Virus record (IMG/VR): IMGVR_UViG_3300042463_001194
Location: 1 to 24,391 of that record
DNA from: a virus
Reading direction: 5' to 3' (one strand)
DNA length: 24,391 nt
Shown here: one piece after another, positions 16,306 to 22,974 of the stretch
How positions within the stretch are numbered: position 1 is the first letter of the stretch
Layout of the letters: every line of letters begins with the position of its first letter
Notes under the pieces: generated by a model
Database searches by the model: none
Told to the model about the DNA's origin: nothing
What the model saw: the letters and a program-made list of their open reading frames with translations, nothing else
Position numbers and translations under genes: made by a program

Positions 16306-18102
16306 TTACGCAGCGTTACGTGCGCCAATCTTTGTTAGAGCGTCTGCCGCAGCTTTTCCGATTTGGAGTGCAGCGTCTGCTGGATCTGTTACGTCTTGTA
16401 GAAGAGCAACTGATGTTCCTCTAACGATCTCTCGAACGTATCCTAGTTGGTAAGAGTGAGCGAACGGAATCCACAAGACTGCGACACCGTTCTTTTCACA
16501 TTCTTGAATCCATGCCTTTGCTTTTACAGTCTCATCTGGAGTGTAGCAACCATCGCTAACAACCACGAGTAGACGAGCGCCAGTTCCATTAAGAAGATTT
16601 AAAGAACCATCAAGCGCCTTGAATGCTCTATCGAACTTTTCAGTCCCATCAGGAGCAGTGTAGACATTTACGTCAGGAAGATGCTGTCCTGGCTTAAGCG
16701 TAGGGAATACGCCTGAACCATAGTAGACCATAGCGCAACGTCCTTGAACGCGTCGCACGGCTTCAGACATTGCCCAGGCGGTAACTGCCATAGGTTGCAT
16801 TGCATCTGCCATTGAACCAGAGATGTCAACCATGACGCCAACGTTAAGTGTTGGATCATCTGTATGCTTACGCACTGTGCGCTTCCAAGGTTGCGCATGC
16901 ATCATCGAACCTCTAGCTTTGTACGCGGCTTCTTGAACCATCGCACGAGAACGTAGACGCCCTGGAGGAAGAATAGAAGTTACTTCCTTCTCATCGCGCT
17001 CACGATACTTTGCGCGCTCAAGCATGTTTGCGATTTTCACCGCAGCTGCACGCTCTGGACCAGATGGCGCACGAGTCTCCTTGATACGTGAGTGACTTCC
17101 ACTACCTGTTTCACCGGTAGACTTGTTAAAGACTTCCTCTGAGATCTTTTCATGATCTTTTTGTTGCTTCGCAGACTTGCCACGTATATTAACGATTTCC
17201 TGCCAGTCTTCTTTTTGCTCTTGTTCTTGAGCTTCATCGCCAATTGCAATTGCAATATCCTCTGCAGCTTCTTCAAGAGCTGCAATCATCTCTGAGATGA
17301 CACCAGACATAGCAGCGCTTATCTTTCCGGCCTCGTCTTCAGTGTCGCCATTCTCATCTGCAGTTTCCTTGATGATAGCTTCCCATTGACGAGCAAGATC
17401 GTATAGTGGTAGAGCATTGAAGTGTCCTTCGTACGTTTGAAATTGAAGCCAGATGCGACGAAGTTGCGCATAGCGAGTTGCTCCAAAGTACTCAGCAACT
17501 AAATCTTGAACGTCAAGAGCATCCTCTGCATCTAGAGATCCCGCATCAATTCGAGCGCATACAAGAGCTGCCATCTGCGCCATAGCGCGAGTAGTAGTGT
17601 TTTCCTCAAGATGTTCTCTTATGTCATCAAGGATGATGTCCATCGCGCAGGCGCGTAGGAAGACTCTATTAGCTGGGAAGTTCTCTACACCGAGAGCTTC
17701 GATACGAGTTTCCTCAAGAATAATAAGTGCCTGCATCTCGTTCTTTGAAAGATCGTCATAAGCTTTCAATAGATCATAGCGAGAGTAGCGAGCATGGAGT
17801 GCTTCATGAAAGATCGCACCGGATGCTCGTGGATAATCGAATTGTGTACCGCGCTCGCGGATGTCTCCGATATTCTCAGGAGTTGCTGCCGCACCGAATG
17901 CGACAGAGACATTTACCTCAACCTCAGCCATTGGTGGGTTGAAACAAGCAGGTGCGTCTTGACCAGCGCCTGGACCAATATAGGCAACGATGTCTGAGCG
18001 TCCTGCCCAGGTGTTGACTAGGTCTCCGAGCTGAGCTCCGACCTTTAACCATTCCGGCGGAGTCTGTTCCGCGCGGGTTTTAGAAACCTTTAAGTGTGCC
18101 AT
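16306..18102 (-). CDS. VWA-domain protein with N-terminal metallopeptidase-like domain (MoxR partner)
   Basis: 598 aa. N-terminal region: GAIFHEALHARYS holds an HExxH motif (99-103), with a later Glu in ILEETRIEA (about 130), as in the DUF2201/putative-metallopeptidase domain of MoxR-linked VWA proteins. Residues 250-345 are acidic and Gln/Lys-rich, a linker. C-terminal VWA domain: MVDISGSMAD (MIDAS D426, S428, S430) and VVVSDG (D517). It is CobT-like in architecture, but cobalt chelation is not implied. With the MoxR ATPase encoded just upstream it likely forms a chaperone or remodelling machine acting on a phage or host protein. It has its own promoter at 18132 and AAGGAAAATC before ATG. 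Confidence 0.92.
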   Translation of the reverse strand: MAHLKVSKTRAEQTPPEWLKVGAQLGDLVNTWAGRSDIVAYIGPGAGQDAPACFNPPMAEVEVNVSVAFGAAATPENIGDIRERGTQFDYPRASGAIFHEALHARYSRYDLLKAYDDLSKNEMQALIILEETRIEALGVENFPANRVFLRACAMDIILDDIREHLEENTTTRAMAQMAALVCARIDAGSLDAEDALDVQDLVAEYFGATRYAQLRRIWLQFQTYEGHFNALPLYDLARQWEAIIKETADENGDTEDEAGKISAAMSGVISEMIAALEEAAEDIAIAIGDEAQEQEQKEDWQEIVNIRGKSAKQQKDHEKISEEVFNKSTGETGSGSHSRIKETRAPSGPERAAAVKIANMLERAKYRERDEKEVTSILPPGRLRSRAMVQEAAYKARGSMMHAQPWKRTVRKHTDDPTLNVGVMVDISGSMADAMQPMAVTAWAMSEAVRRVQGRCAMVYYGSGVFPTLKPGQHLPDVNVYTAPDGTEKFDRAFKALDGSLNLLNGTGARLLVVVSDGCYTPDETVKAKAWIQECEKNGVAVLWIPFAHSYQLGYVREIVRGTSVALLQDVTDPADAALQIGKAAADALTKIGARNAA

Positions 18103-18131
18103 GATTTTCCTTCCGTCATTGTATTAGTACT

Positions 18132-18140
18132 ATTATATCA
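18132..18140 (-). promoter_or_regulatory. Promoter of the VWA gene
   Basis: TGATATAAT on the minus strand, then AGTACTAATACAATGACGGAAGGA. Confidence 0.78.
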
Positions 18141-18158
18141 GGTAAGTAAGGAGAAGGA

Positions 18159-18182
18159 AACTCCAGACACCCATCTGGAGTT
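18159..18182 (-). terminator. Hairpin after the MoxR gene
   Basis: AACTCCAGA and TCTGGAGTT form a perfect 9-bp stem, 6-base loop, about 23 bases past the stop. The tail TCCTTCTCCTTACTT is pyrimidine-rich. Confidence 0.65.
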
Positions 18183-18204
18183 CCCTTCCTTACGCCAAGG
18201 GGAA

Positions 18205-19206
18205 TTAGATCTTGGCTGGTCGGCACTCTTCGCCGTACACCCGTGTAAGCACGTCCGCAACGACGGGGCGGTCGAGCTCAGGTGCACATGCGATTAAGTT
18301 CGCGATAGCGAACTTTGTGCCGAACGATTTAGAGATGTCGCGGAAGGCGAGCAACTCGCGCATTTGTGGACACCAACCACACTCGCCAGATGCCTGGCGA
18401 CGATTGATGTTTTGTGCAACTGTAACGATCTGTGCAGAGGCACCAAGCTTTTTAGCAAGTGACCAGTCTGTAGTCATTTCAGATTGCACGATGAATCGAG
18501 ATAGAAGAGCTTCAGATAAGCGAACTCCAGGTGCATTTGGATTTGTTGCAGCGATGACATAGAATCCATCCTTCGCCTTAATAGTTCCGCGCTCTGGGTT
18601 TGCAGTGATTGTTAGTTCCTTACGTCCATCCATAAGTCCGTAGACTCCTGAAAGAACCTTAGGATCAATGAGACCGATCTCATCAATGAGTAGTGGCACA
18701 CCATTTTCAGCGGCCTTTACAAGTGGACCGTCTTCCCACATGAAACCACCAGATGGAGTTTGCACGTAACCACCAATGAAGTCAGCAAGTTCAGTATCAC
18801 CTGTACCCATGATTGTATATAGCTCTTCGTACGCAGCTTCTACAAGTGCAGTCTTACCGCAACCTGGAGCTCCGTAGAGAAGAATAAACTGTTGATCCAT
18901 ACGTGCCTTGCGGAGTACTAGCACGTCATCGTGCTCACCCCACTTGCGTGCATGGTACTGCTCGCCATTTGGACGAGTGTAGACGTTGTCGCCTACAAGT
19001 GCATCTGCTGATACCACGGGGATAACCTTTGCTTTAGGGGTTGGTCGTACGTTTACTTTACCCTGAGCGAGAACCTGTGAGTCTAGAGATGAAGATGTCT
19101 CTGGGTGAATGCTCTGGATAAGAGCATCTACTAGTAGAGAAGATAGATCGAGATCTGGAGACAGTGCATCGAAGGTCTCCTTCATTGTTTCAATTGTTGC
19201 AGTCAT
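18205..19206 (-). CDS. MoxR/CobS-type AAA+ ATPase
   Basis: 333 aa. Walker A GAPGCGKT (112-119), Walker B LLIDEIG (172-178), sensor 1 AATNPN (219-224) and arginine-finger region SEALLSRF (231-238) are intact. The first 65 residues are a variable extension. The family couples ATP hydrolysis to remodelling of clients recruited by VWA proteins, here the product of the next gene. Phage homologues are often labelled cobalt chelatase subunit CobS; the pairing argues for the MoxR-VWA role instead. AAAGGACAAACAA precedes ATG 19206. It probably shares the promoter at 19739 with the 19244-19702 gene. Confidence 0.94.
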   Translation of the reverse strand: MTATIETMKETFDALSPDLDLSSLLVDALIQSIHPETSSSLDSQVLAQGKVNVRPTPKAKVIPVVSADALVGDNVYTRPNGEQYHARKWGEHDDVLVLRKARMDQQFILLYGAPGCGKTALVEAAYEELYTIMGTGDTELADFIGGYVQTPSGGFMWEDGPLVKAAENGVPLLIDEIGLIDPKVLSGVYGLMDGRKELTITANPERGTIKAKDGFYVIAATNPNAPGVRLSEALLSRFIVQSEMTTDWSLAKKLGASAQIVTVAQNINRRQASGECGWCPQMRELLAFRDISKSFGTKFAIANLIACAPELDRPVVADVLTRVYGEECRPAKI

Positions 19207-19243
19207 TTGTTTGTCCTTTGTCGTTTGGGTGTGGGTGTAAGTA

Positions 19244-19702
19244 TTAAGAAGCGATTATGAATTCGCCGAAGCCAAGAGTGCGGCGCACTCTGGTGATACG
19301 TCCAAGAACCTTGTAAGGAGTCTTTGATAGACGAATTGACTCAAGATCTTCCTGCGACACCTCGATAAGAAGAGGTTGCTTGTAAAGCGTGTAGCCATAA
19401 GACTTAAGTTGTGATAACGTACTTGCCATGTAGCCAACTCTGGAGTCTGCACTTTGTAGTGCGTTGTCCTTGTCAACTGTCTCGTATGTTCCGAAGGCGT
19501 TGAGTGGTAGTGTAGGAAGAGAATAAGTCTTCCAGGCGCGTCGAGGTTTCACTGAGGAAATCTGTCGACGGTACATTGTTGATGGTACTGCGCGACCATT
19601 GGAAGAGATCCCATCTGGTGTAAGCAGCATCTGGTAGGTCTGAAGACCTGCGCGAAGTTCTAGGTATAGGGCTTTGCCTACAACCTTGTCCTTGTCAGCC
19701 AT
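19244..19702 (-). CDS. Hypothetical protein in the MoxR unit
   Basis: 152 aa, basic and beta-rich, e.g. KALYLELRAGLQTYQMLLTP, KQPLLIEVSQEDLESIRL, and a C-terminal VRRTLGFGEFIIAS. No motif recognised. AAAGGACACACA precedes ATG 19702 and it is 37 bases upstream of the MoxR gene on the same transcript, so it may be an adaptor or substrate for the MoxR-VWA pair (inference from position only). Confidence 0.8.
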   Translation of the reverse strand: MADKDKVVGKALYLELRAGLQTYQMLLTPDGISSNGRAVPSTMYRRQISSVKPRRAWKTYSLPTLPLNAFGTYETVDKDNALQSADSRVGYMASTLSQLKSYGYTLYKQPLLIEVSQEDLESIRLSKTPYKVLGRITRVRRTLGFGEFIIAS

Positions 19703-19738
19703 TGTGTGTCCTTTCGTCGTTTGGGTGTGTATAGTACT

Positions 19739-19767
19739 ATTATATCAGGTTTATTATTATCCGTACA
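19739..19767 (-). promoter_or_regulatory. Promoter of the 19702-MoxR unit
   Basis: -10 TGATATAAT (19739-19747), -35-like TGTACG (19762-19767), spacer 17. The start region AATAGTACTATA is self-complementary. Confidence 0.8.
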
Positions 19768-19915
19768 ATTGAGGCTTTTCCATAAAGTCGTTACCCACGA
19801 GTATCTGGGTGATACGCTCTAGCTTTTCGTCTTGAAAGAGTGTCCCTTCAACTACGTCGACTATGTCCTTTAGGATAGCTTCATAAACTTCTTCCCAGTT
19901 AATGTCTCTCATCAT
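19757..19915 (-). CDS. Small hypothetical protein, 52 aa
   Basis: MMRDINWEEVYEAILKDIVD... then ERITQILVGNDFMEKPQLYG. Acidic and helical. Its ATG ATG start overlaps the stop of the preceding gene (GAGTAATGATG). Its 3' end overlaps the -35 region of the next promoter. No family recognised. Confidence 0.68.
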   Translation of the reverse strand: MMRDINWEEVYEAILKDIVDVVEGTLFQDEKLERITQILVGNDFMEKPQLYG

Positions 19916-20082
19916 TACTCTCCCTCATTCAGAGGATAGAGATAATTGCCCAGGTCAATGCCCATTCCGGTGCGAATGATTACCTCATCGCCATCGAGGA
20001 CTACAGTGGAACCTGTAAGGCGTTCCTCAACGTACTCGCGTAGATGTTCTAGAGTTTCTAGGTCTGCAACTTGTAGCTTCAT
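19915..20082 (-). CDS. Small hypothetical protein, 55 aa
   Basis: MKLQVADLETLEHLREYVEE... then GSTVVLDGDEVIIRTGMGID. An alpha then beta-hairpin layout. GACGGAAGGAATAAA precedes ATG 20082. The transcript starts with a folded leader (20116-20194). Existence is supported by leader, spacing and TAATG overlap. Function unknown. Confidence 0.7.
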   Translation of the reverse strand: MKLQVADLETLEHLREYVEERLTGSTVVLDGDEVIIRTGMGIDLGNYLYPLNEGE

Positions 20083-20115
20083 TTTATTCCTTCCGTCGTT
20101 TGTCTTTAAATTTAG

Positions 20116-20194
20116 AACGATGAAGGCGCCGTATTGTTTCCGACCCTTGCAAGTTGAAGTCGTTCAGGTGACCAGCGGCTGGCCCTTCATCGTT
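20116..20194 (-). promoter_or_regulatory. Structured 5' leader RNA of the 20082 gene
   Basis: AACGATGAAGG (20194-20184) pairs perfectly with CCTTCATCGTT (20126-20116), closing a 57-base interior. Inside are CCAG/CTGG with a 3-base loop (20072-type spacing at 20172-20182) and GACTT/GGGTC. This closed multi-stem shape is like a riboswitch or attenuator aptamer, but I recognise no known class. Confidence 0.6.
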
Positions 20195-20202
20195 ATGGTT
20201 TA

Positions 20203-20211
20203 ATTATATCA
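20203..20211 (-). promoter_or_regulatory. Promoter of the 20082-19757 unit
   Basis: TGATATAAT on the minus strand followed by TAAACCATAACG; transcription would begin right at the closing stem of the leader element. Confidence 0.75.
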
Positions 20212-20214
20212 GGT

Positions 20215-20508
20215 TTAGCAGTAACATGTACCTGTTTTTGATGGAATTGTGAAACAATTTCCACAGACCACAGGGTGTAAAACTTGAGCTGGTTTGTTTG
20301 AGGCTCGGTGAGAAGCTAGACCGGAGTTGACTAGTTTGGTAGACACTGAGTAGTATGAGCGACCAAGTGCCTGCGCGATGTCCTTAATGGACTTGCCAGA
20401 AGCTTTCATAACTTCCATCTTGCGAATCTCAGCGAGGGTCCATTCGGAGCCTGTGTTTACTGCCGCATCTAGTGAGACGCTCTGTGTTTGGATAAGCCAG
20501 GTGTTCAT
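20215..20508 (-). CDS. Myb/HTH-like DNA-binding protein with Cys-rich tail
   Basis: 97 aa. SEWTLAEIRKMEVMKASGKS then IKDIAQALGRSYYSVSTKLV is a SANT/GcrA-type helix-turn-helix (W..aE......aLGRS..sV). The C-terminus CGNCFTIPSKTGTCYC has a CxxC...CxC set for zinc. The start at ATG 20508 follows GGAAGGATTGGAA. Probably a small transcription regulator or recombination accessory factor. Own promoter at 20540. Confidence 0.82.
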   Translation of the reverse strand: MNTWLIQTQSVSLDAAVNTGSEWTLAEIRKMEVMKASGKSIKDIAQALGRSYYSVSTKLVNSGLASHRASNKPAQVLHPVVCGNCFTIPSKTGTCYC

Positions 20509-20539
20509 TTCCAATCCTTCCGTCGGTGTGTATAGTACT

Positions 20540-20548
20540 ATTATATCA
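20540..20548 (-). promoter_or_regulatory. Promoter of the 20508 gene
   Basis: TGATATAAT then AGTACTATACACACCGACGGAAGG; the AATAGTACTATA core is the same as at 19739. Confidence 0.78.
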
Positions 20549-20579
20549 GGAAGATCAGGAAGATGACAACACATTGACA

Positions 20580-20615
20580 AAAATAAAAAAGACCCCTAGC
20601 TTTTGCCAGGGGTCT
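20580..20615 (-). terminator. Textbook terminator after the 20628-20972 gene
   Basis: AGACCCCTGGC and GCTAGGGGTCT form an 11-bp stem (one G-U) with an AAAA loop, followed by TTTTTATTTTTG. Confidence 0.93.
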
Positions 20616-20627
20616 CTTTATAAACTA

Positions 20628-20972
20628 TTAGATAGTTTTAATGAAGGTGTATGGAGTCTTTACCAGTGTTGCCTCGAAGGCTTCTGGGAAAAGCTCCTGT
20701 AGGACCTTGCGGTCGATTTTGGAATTGGTTGAGTGTGCAAGCTTGAAACGCTCTACACCACCGATGATTGCGACATCCGCGTCACCTAGAAGAAAACGTA
20801 GCATTGCTTCTGCTTCTGCCTTTTTCTCTTCGTACGCCTTAATCGCATCCTTTGCGAATGTGAATGCTGCTAATGCTTTTTCAGCTGCCGCAGCTTGGGT
20901 TGTTAGATCTACCTTGTCGGTGACCTTTGTTACTGTAGAGACTTTTGTCTCTGTGATTACGGTGCTAACCAT
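20628..20972 (-). CDS. Hypothetical protein with helical centre
   Basis: 114 aa. Thr/Val-rich start (TVITETKVSTVTKV), a helical coiled segment (AEKALAAFTFAKDAIKAYEE), then FKLAHSTNSKIDRKVLQELF and PEAFEATLVKTPYTFI. The tail resembles small proteins encoded beside phage YqaJ-type exonucleases, which share an R.d...L....Pe.y pattern, but no exonuclease gene is in the window, so this is tentative. AGGGAAG precedes ATG 20972 and a 6-bp hairpin starts the transcript. Confidence 0.8.
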   Translation of the reverse strand: MVSTVITETKVSTVTKVTDKVDLTTQAAAAEKALAAFTFAKDAIKAYEEKKAEAEAMLRFLLGDADVAIIGGVERFKLAHSTNSKIDRKVLQELFPEAFEATLVKTPYTFIKTI

Positions 20973-21006
20973 TTGGTTACTTCCCTTTCGTCATTTTGTC
21001 ATTTGG

Positions 21007-21022
21007 CGCCGGTGTTCCGGCG
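21007..21022 (-). promoter_or_regulatory. 5'-terminal hairpin of the 20972 mRNA
   Basis: CGCCGG and CCGGCG with loop AACA lie about 9 bases after the -10 element, so the mRNA would begin with this stem, as in 5' stabilisers. Confidence 0.55.
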
Positions 21023-21030
21023 TTGGTACT

Positions 21031-21059
21031 ATTATAACAGGTTTTACTCTATAAGTAAA
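21031..21059 (-). promoter_or_regulatory. Promoter of the 20972 gene
   Basis: -10 TGTTATAAT (21031-21039), -35 TTTACT (21054-21059), spacer 17; overlaps the 3' end of the 21044-21271 gene. Confidence 0.85.
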
Positions 21060-21271
21060 ACACCACCGGCACATTCCATACAGACAAGCCAGATGTCATC
21101 GTCTTCCTCAACGCAGATGACACAGGGAGAGAACCGGTTGTTGATGTAGCCAATAGCTACGTCGCAGTTCTCACACACCGTATCATCCGCATCAAATTCT
21201 ACAAGATCCAATGCCTCGGCTTGCCTTGCCTGTTCGGCTGTCTCTACTACATACAGTTGGATGCTCACCAT
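21044..21271 (-). CDS. Small zinc-ribbon protein
   Basis: 75 aa. Three Cys pairs, CENC, CVIC (with a preceding SP) and CMEC, in an acidic background (LVEFDADDTV, VEEDDDIW). Two would make a zinc ribbon. ATG 21271 lacks a Shine-Dalgarno sequence and is 21 bases after the upstream stop, so translation may depend on the previous gene. Unknown function. Confidence 0.75.
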   Translation of the reverse strand: MVSIQLYVVETAEQARQAEALDLVEFDADDTVCENCDVAIGYINNRFSPCVICVEEDDDIWLVCMECAGGVLLIE

Positions 21272-21292
21272 GGGTGAGACAATAAACGGATG

Positions 21293-21928
21293 CTAGAGAG
21301 CTGACTTAAAAAGTTCCTGTAGCTTAGCCATCTTGGCGTTTGCCGTGTCAAGCTGTGCCTGGAGATCTGCCGTACGCTCCGCAACCATCTTCTCGATGAG
21401 GTAGTCTACTACCGCGTTCGAGTTTGTTGGCGCAGGAGTGATGTCGACAAGCTGAGCCTCGATGTGTTGGCGTTGAATCTTCTTTGTCGGGTACTTGTAG
21501 ATCTTGCGGGCCGTATAGGTTTCAGGCTTGTACAAGGCTATGCCTGGTACTACTTCTGCAACCGTACGTGGTGGAACTACTCCGGCAGGAGAATAGAAGA
21601 GAGTTGCCCGCAGAGAGCGAGCGTCTTCTCCTTGCGCACGGATGCGACGTTCTTCATGTGTCTCCTTACGAGAAGAAGCCTTGCCTGAGTTTATAAGCTC
21701 TTTGAGTGCAAGCCTGATGTATGTTTCATCGTAGGCATGCTTAGTTTCACGAGAGACAAGCTCCGTGATTTCAATTACTGAAAGTGGTTGAGTCTGGCGT
21801 CCTAGTACGGAGCGAACAGTCTCTGTAAATGTAAGCGTTGGTTTTACCATTGATGTAATTGGAGTGTCCTTTGTGTCGTTTAAGCTTACAGGTGTTGTAA
21901 ACCGAGCCATGTGCTTTAGCTTTGGCAT
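21293..21928 (-). CDS. Winged-helix-like protein with C-terminal coiled coil
   Basis: 211 aa. Residues 35-90 (LTFTETVRSVLGRQTQPLSV, IEITELVSRETKHAYDETYI, RLALKELINSGKASSRKE) read as a winged helix: helix, LS..EI, recognition helix, then a basic wing. The C-terminus (LIEKMVAERTADLQAQLDTA, NAKMAKLQELFKSAL) is a coiled coil for oligomerisation. A DNA-binding regulator or replication accessory protein is likely. GAAAGGAATTAA precedes ATG 21928. Confidence 0.82.
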   Translation of the reverse strand: MPKLKHMARFTTPVSLNDTKDTPITSMVKPTLTFTETVRSVLGRQTQPLSVIEITELVSRETKHAYDETYIRLALKELINSGKASSRKETHEERRIRAQGEDARSLRATLFYSPAGVVPPRTVAEVVPGIALYKPETYTARKIYKYPTKKIQRQHIEAQLVDITPAPTNSNAVVDYLIEKMVAERTADLQAQLDTANAKMAKLQELFKSAL

Positions 21929-21961
21929 TTAATTCCTTTCGTCACTTTGTCCTACAATTGA

Positions 21962-21970
21962 ATTATATCA
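21962..21970 (-). promoter_or_regulatory. Promoter of the 21928 unit
   Basis: TGATATAAT on the minus strand. Just upstream the small inverted repeat CAGGAacaTCCTG overlaps the TG of the extended -10 and could be an operator. Confidence 0.75.
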
Positions 21971-22058
21971 GGATGTTCCTGAAATGGACCACAGGCTGGG
22001 TAGCTTATTTTTAGCTGCCTCTTGGTGCTTGTACTAAGAAGTAAGCTAGCTAGAGCAG

Positions 22059-22811
22059 CTAGGCATCAAGCTGGAACTTCTTGGTAGTCTCACCAAGAAG
22101 TCGTAAGCTAATTGCGTCGGGGATTCCCGTAGCTCTATCGTTCGCGTACCCAATCTGGCGTTGCCATCTGGCATACGCGTATTGAGTCGACCCGTCAAAC
22201 AGATCTGGTATAAATCGTCCCAGGCCGCCTGTTACGTTCGCAAGCGCAAGCTGTACTAACCCGATGGACTTGTTACGTCGTCCTGGGCGAATGCTGGATA
22301 GCTGCAAGCCTGCCCGCTGGCCCGTGTGGGCTTTTTTGTCTCCAGGCCGGTGTGTTGGATTTCCAAAACCAATTATCTCGTGCTTGGACCTGACACGCCT
22401 GTACACACCCATCACGTGAACGTCAGACTTAGGCAGGCCGCTGTTTATATTTCCCTCGATAGTACCTACGAGCCCGTCAGTCTTCCAGCGGCTTGTATCT
22501 ACTACCAGGCCTACATGTGGAACACCAAAATTATCACCCGTTGGGAAAACAAAGAAAGCTACATCTCCAGGCTGGGGTCTTTGCTTCAGCCGTCCTTGCT
22601 TATTAAATTCAGCAAGCCCGCTAGGAGGATAAACGCAGCTAGGAATCGTCAAGCCTGCGTCGTGAAATACTGCATCGATAAACGAGCCTGCCCACAACGT
22701 ACCGTCATATCCGGAGCGTTCTCCAAAGGGAGTCCGTCCGTTGGTGTTGGCGGTATAGCCTAGCCAGGCCTGAGCCTGTTCAAGAACGTTACTCGCGAGT
22801 AAGGGCTTCAA
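22059..22811 (-). CDS. CHAP-type endolysin lacking the usual catalytic Cys
   Basis: 250 aa. Residues 9-125 fit a CHAP/NlpC-P60-like amidase or endopeptidase: GYDGTLWAGSFIDAVFHDAG, PGDVAFF, VPHVGLVVDTS (His99) and TIEGNIN (E119, N121). The motif normally reads W-C-x-x-F, but here it is LWAGSF with Ala41 in the Cys place. Residues 180-248 resemble a peptidoglycan-binding domain (VQLALANVTGGLG...YARWQRQIGY...GIPDAISLRLLG). TTG 22811 is the only reasonable start, with GGAG 10 bases upstream. It overlaps the end of the 61-aa gene. It would degrade or bind the host wall, with the nearby holin-like protein giving access. Confidence 0.85.
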   Translation of the reverse strand: MKPLLASNVLEQAQAWLGYTANTNGRTPFGERSGYDGTLWAGSFIDAVFHDAGLTIPSCVYPPSGLAEFNKQGRLKQRPQPGDVAFFVFPTGDNFGVPHVGLVVDTSRWKTDGLVGTIEGNINSGLPKSDVHVMGVYRRVRSKHEIIGFGNPTHRPGDKKAHTGQRAGLQLSSIRPGRRNKSIGLVQLALANVTGGLGRFIPDLFDGSTQYAYARWQRQIGYANDRATGIPDAISLRLLGETTKKFQLDA

Positions 22812-22974
22812 TTTGTAGACGCTCCAGACTTGTCACCAAGTTCTCCGCCTCGTTTGTGCGAGCCGTCAACCGTACATGCTCTTCGCGGGTAGCCGCCAGC
22901 TCCAGGTCGTTGGCTAGGCATGCCGCGTGTTCGCGAGCCGTGTACAAGATCTCTTCTAGGTCCGTCAAGCTCAT
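22789..22974 (-). CDS. Small coiled-coil protein
   Basis: 61 aa, almost entirely helical with heptad-like spacing (LTDLEEILYTAREHAACLAN, LTARTNEAENLVTSLERL). ATG 22974 overlaps the TGA of the TerS-like gene (ATGA), and its 3' end overlaps the endolysin start, so the three are translationally linked. Could be a packaging or lysis accessory. No family recognised. Confidence 0.78.
   Translation of the reverse strand: MSLTDLEEILYTAREHAACLANDLELAATREEHVRLTARTNEAENLVTSLERLQIEALTRE

Noticed and set aside
16306-19206. Annotation of the ATPase and VWA proteins as cobaltochelatase CobS/CobT
   Set aside because: The architecture is shared, but no cobalamin genes are nearby, and the HExxH domain points to the MoxR-VWA metallopeptidase-like family.
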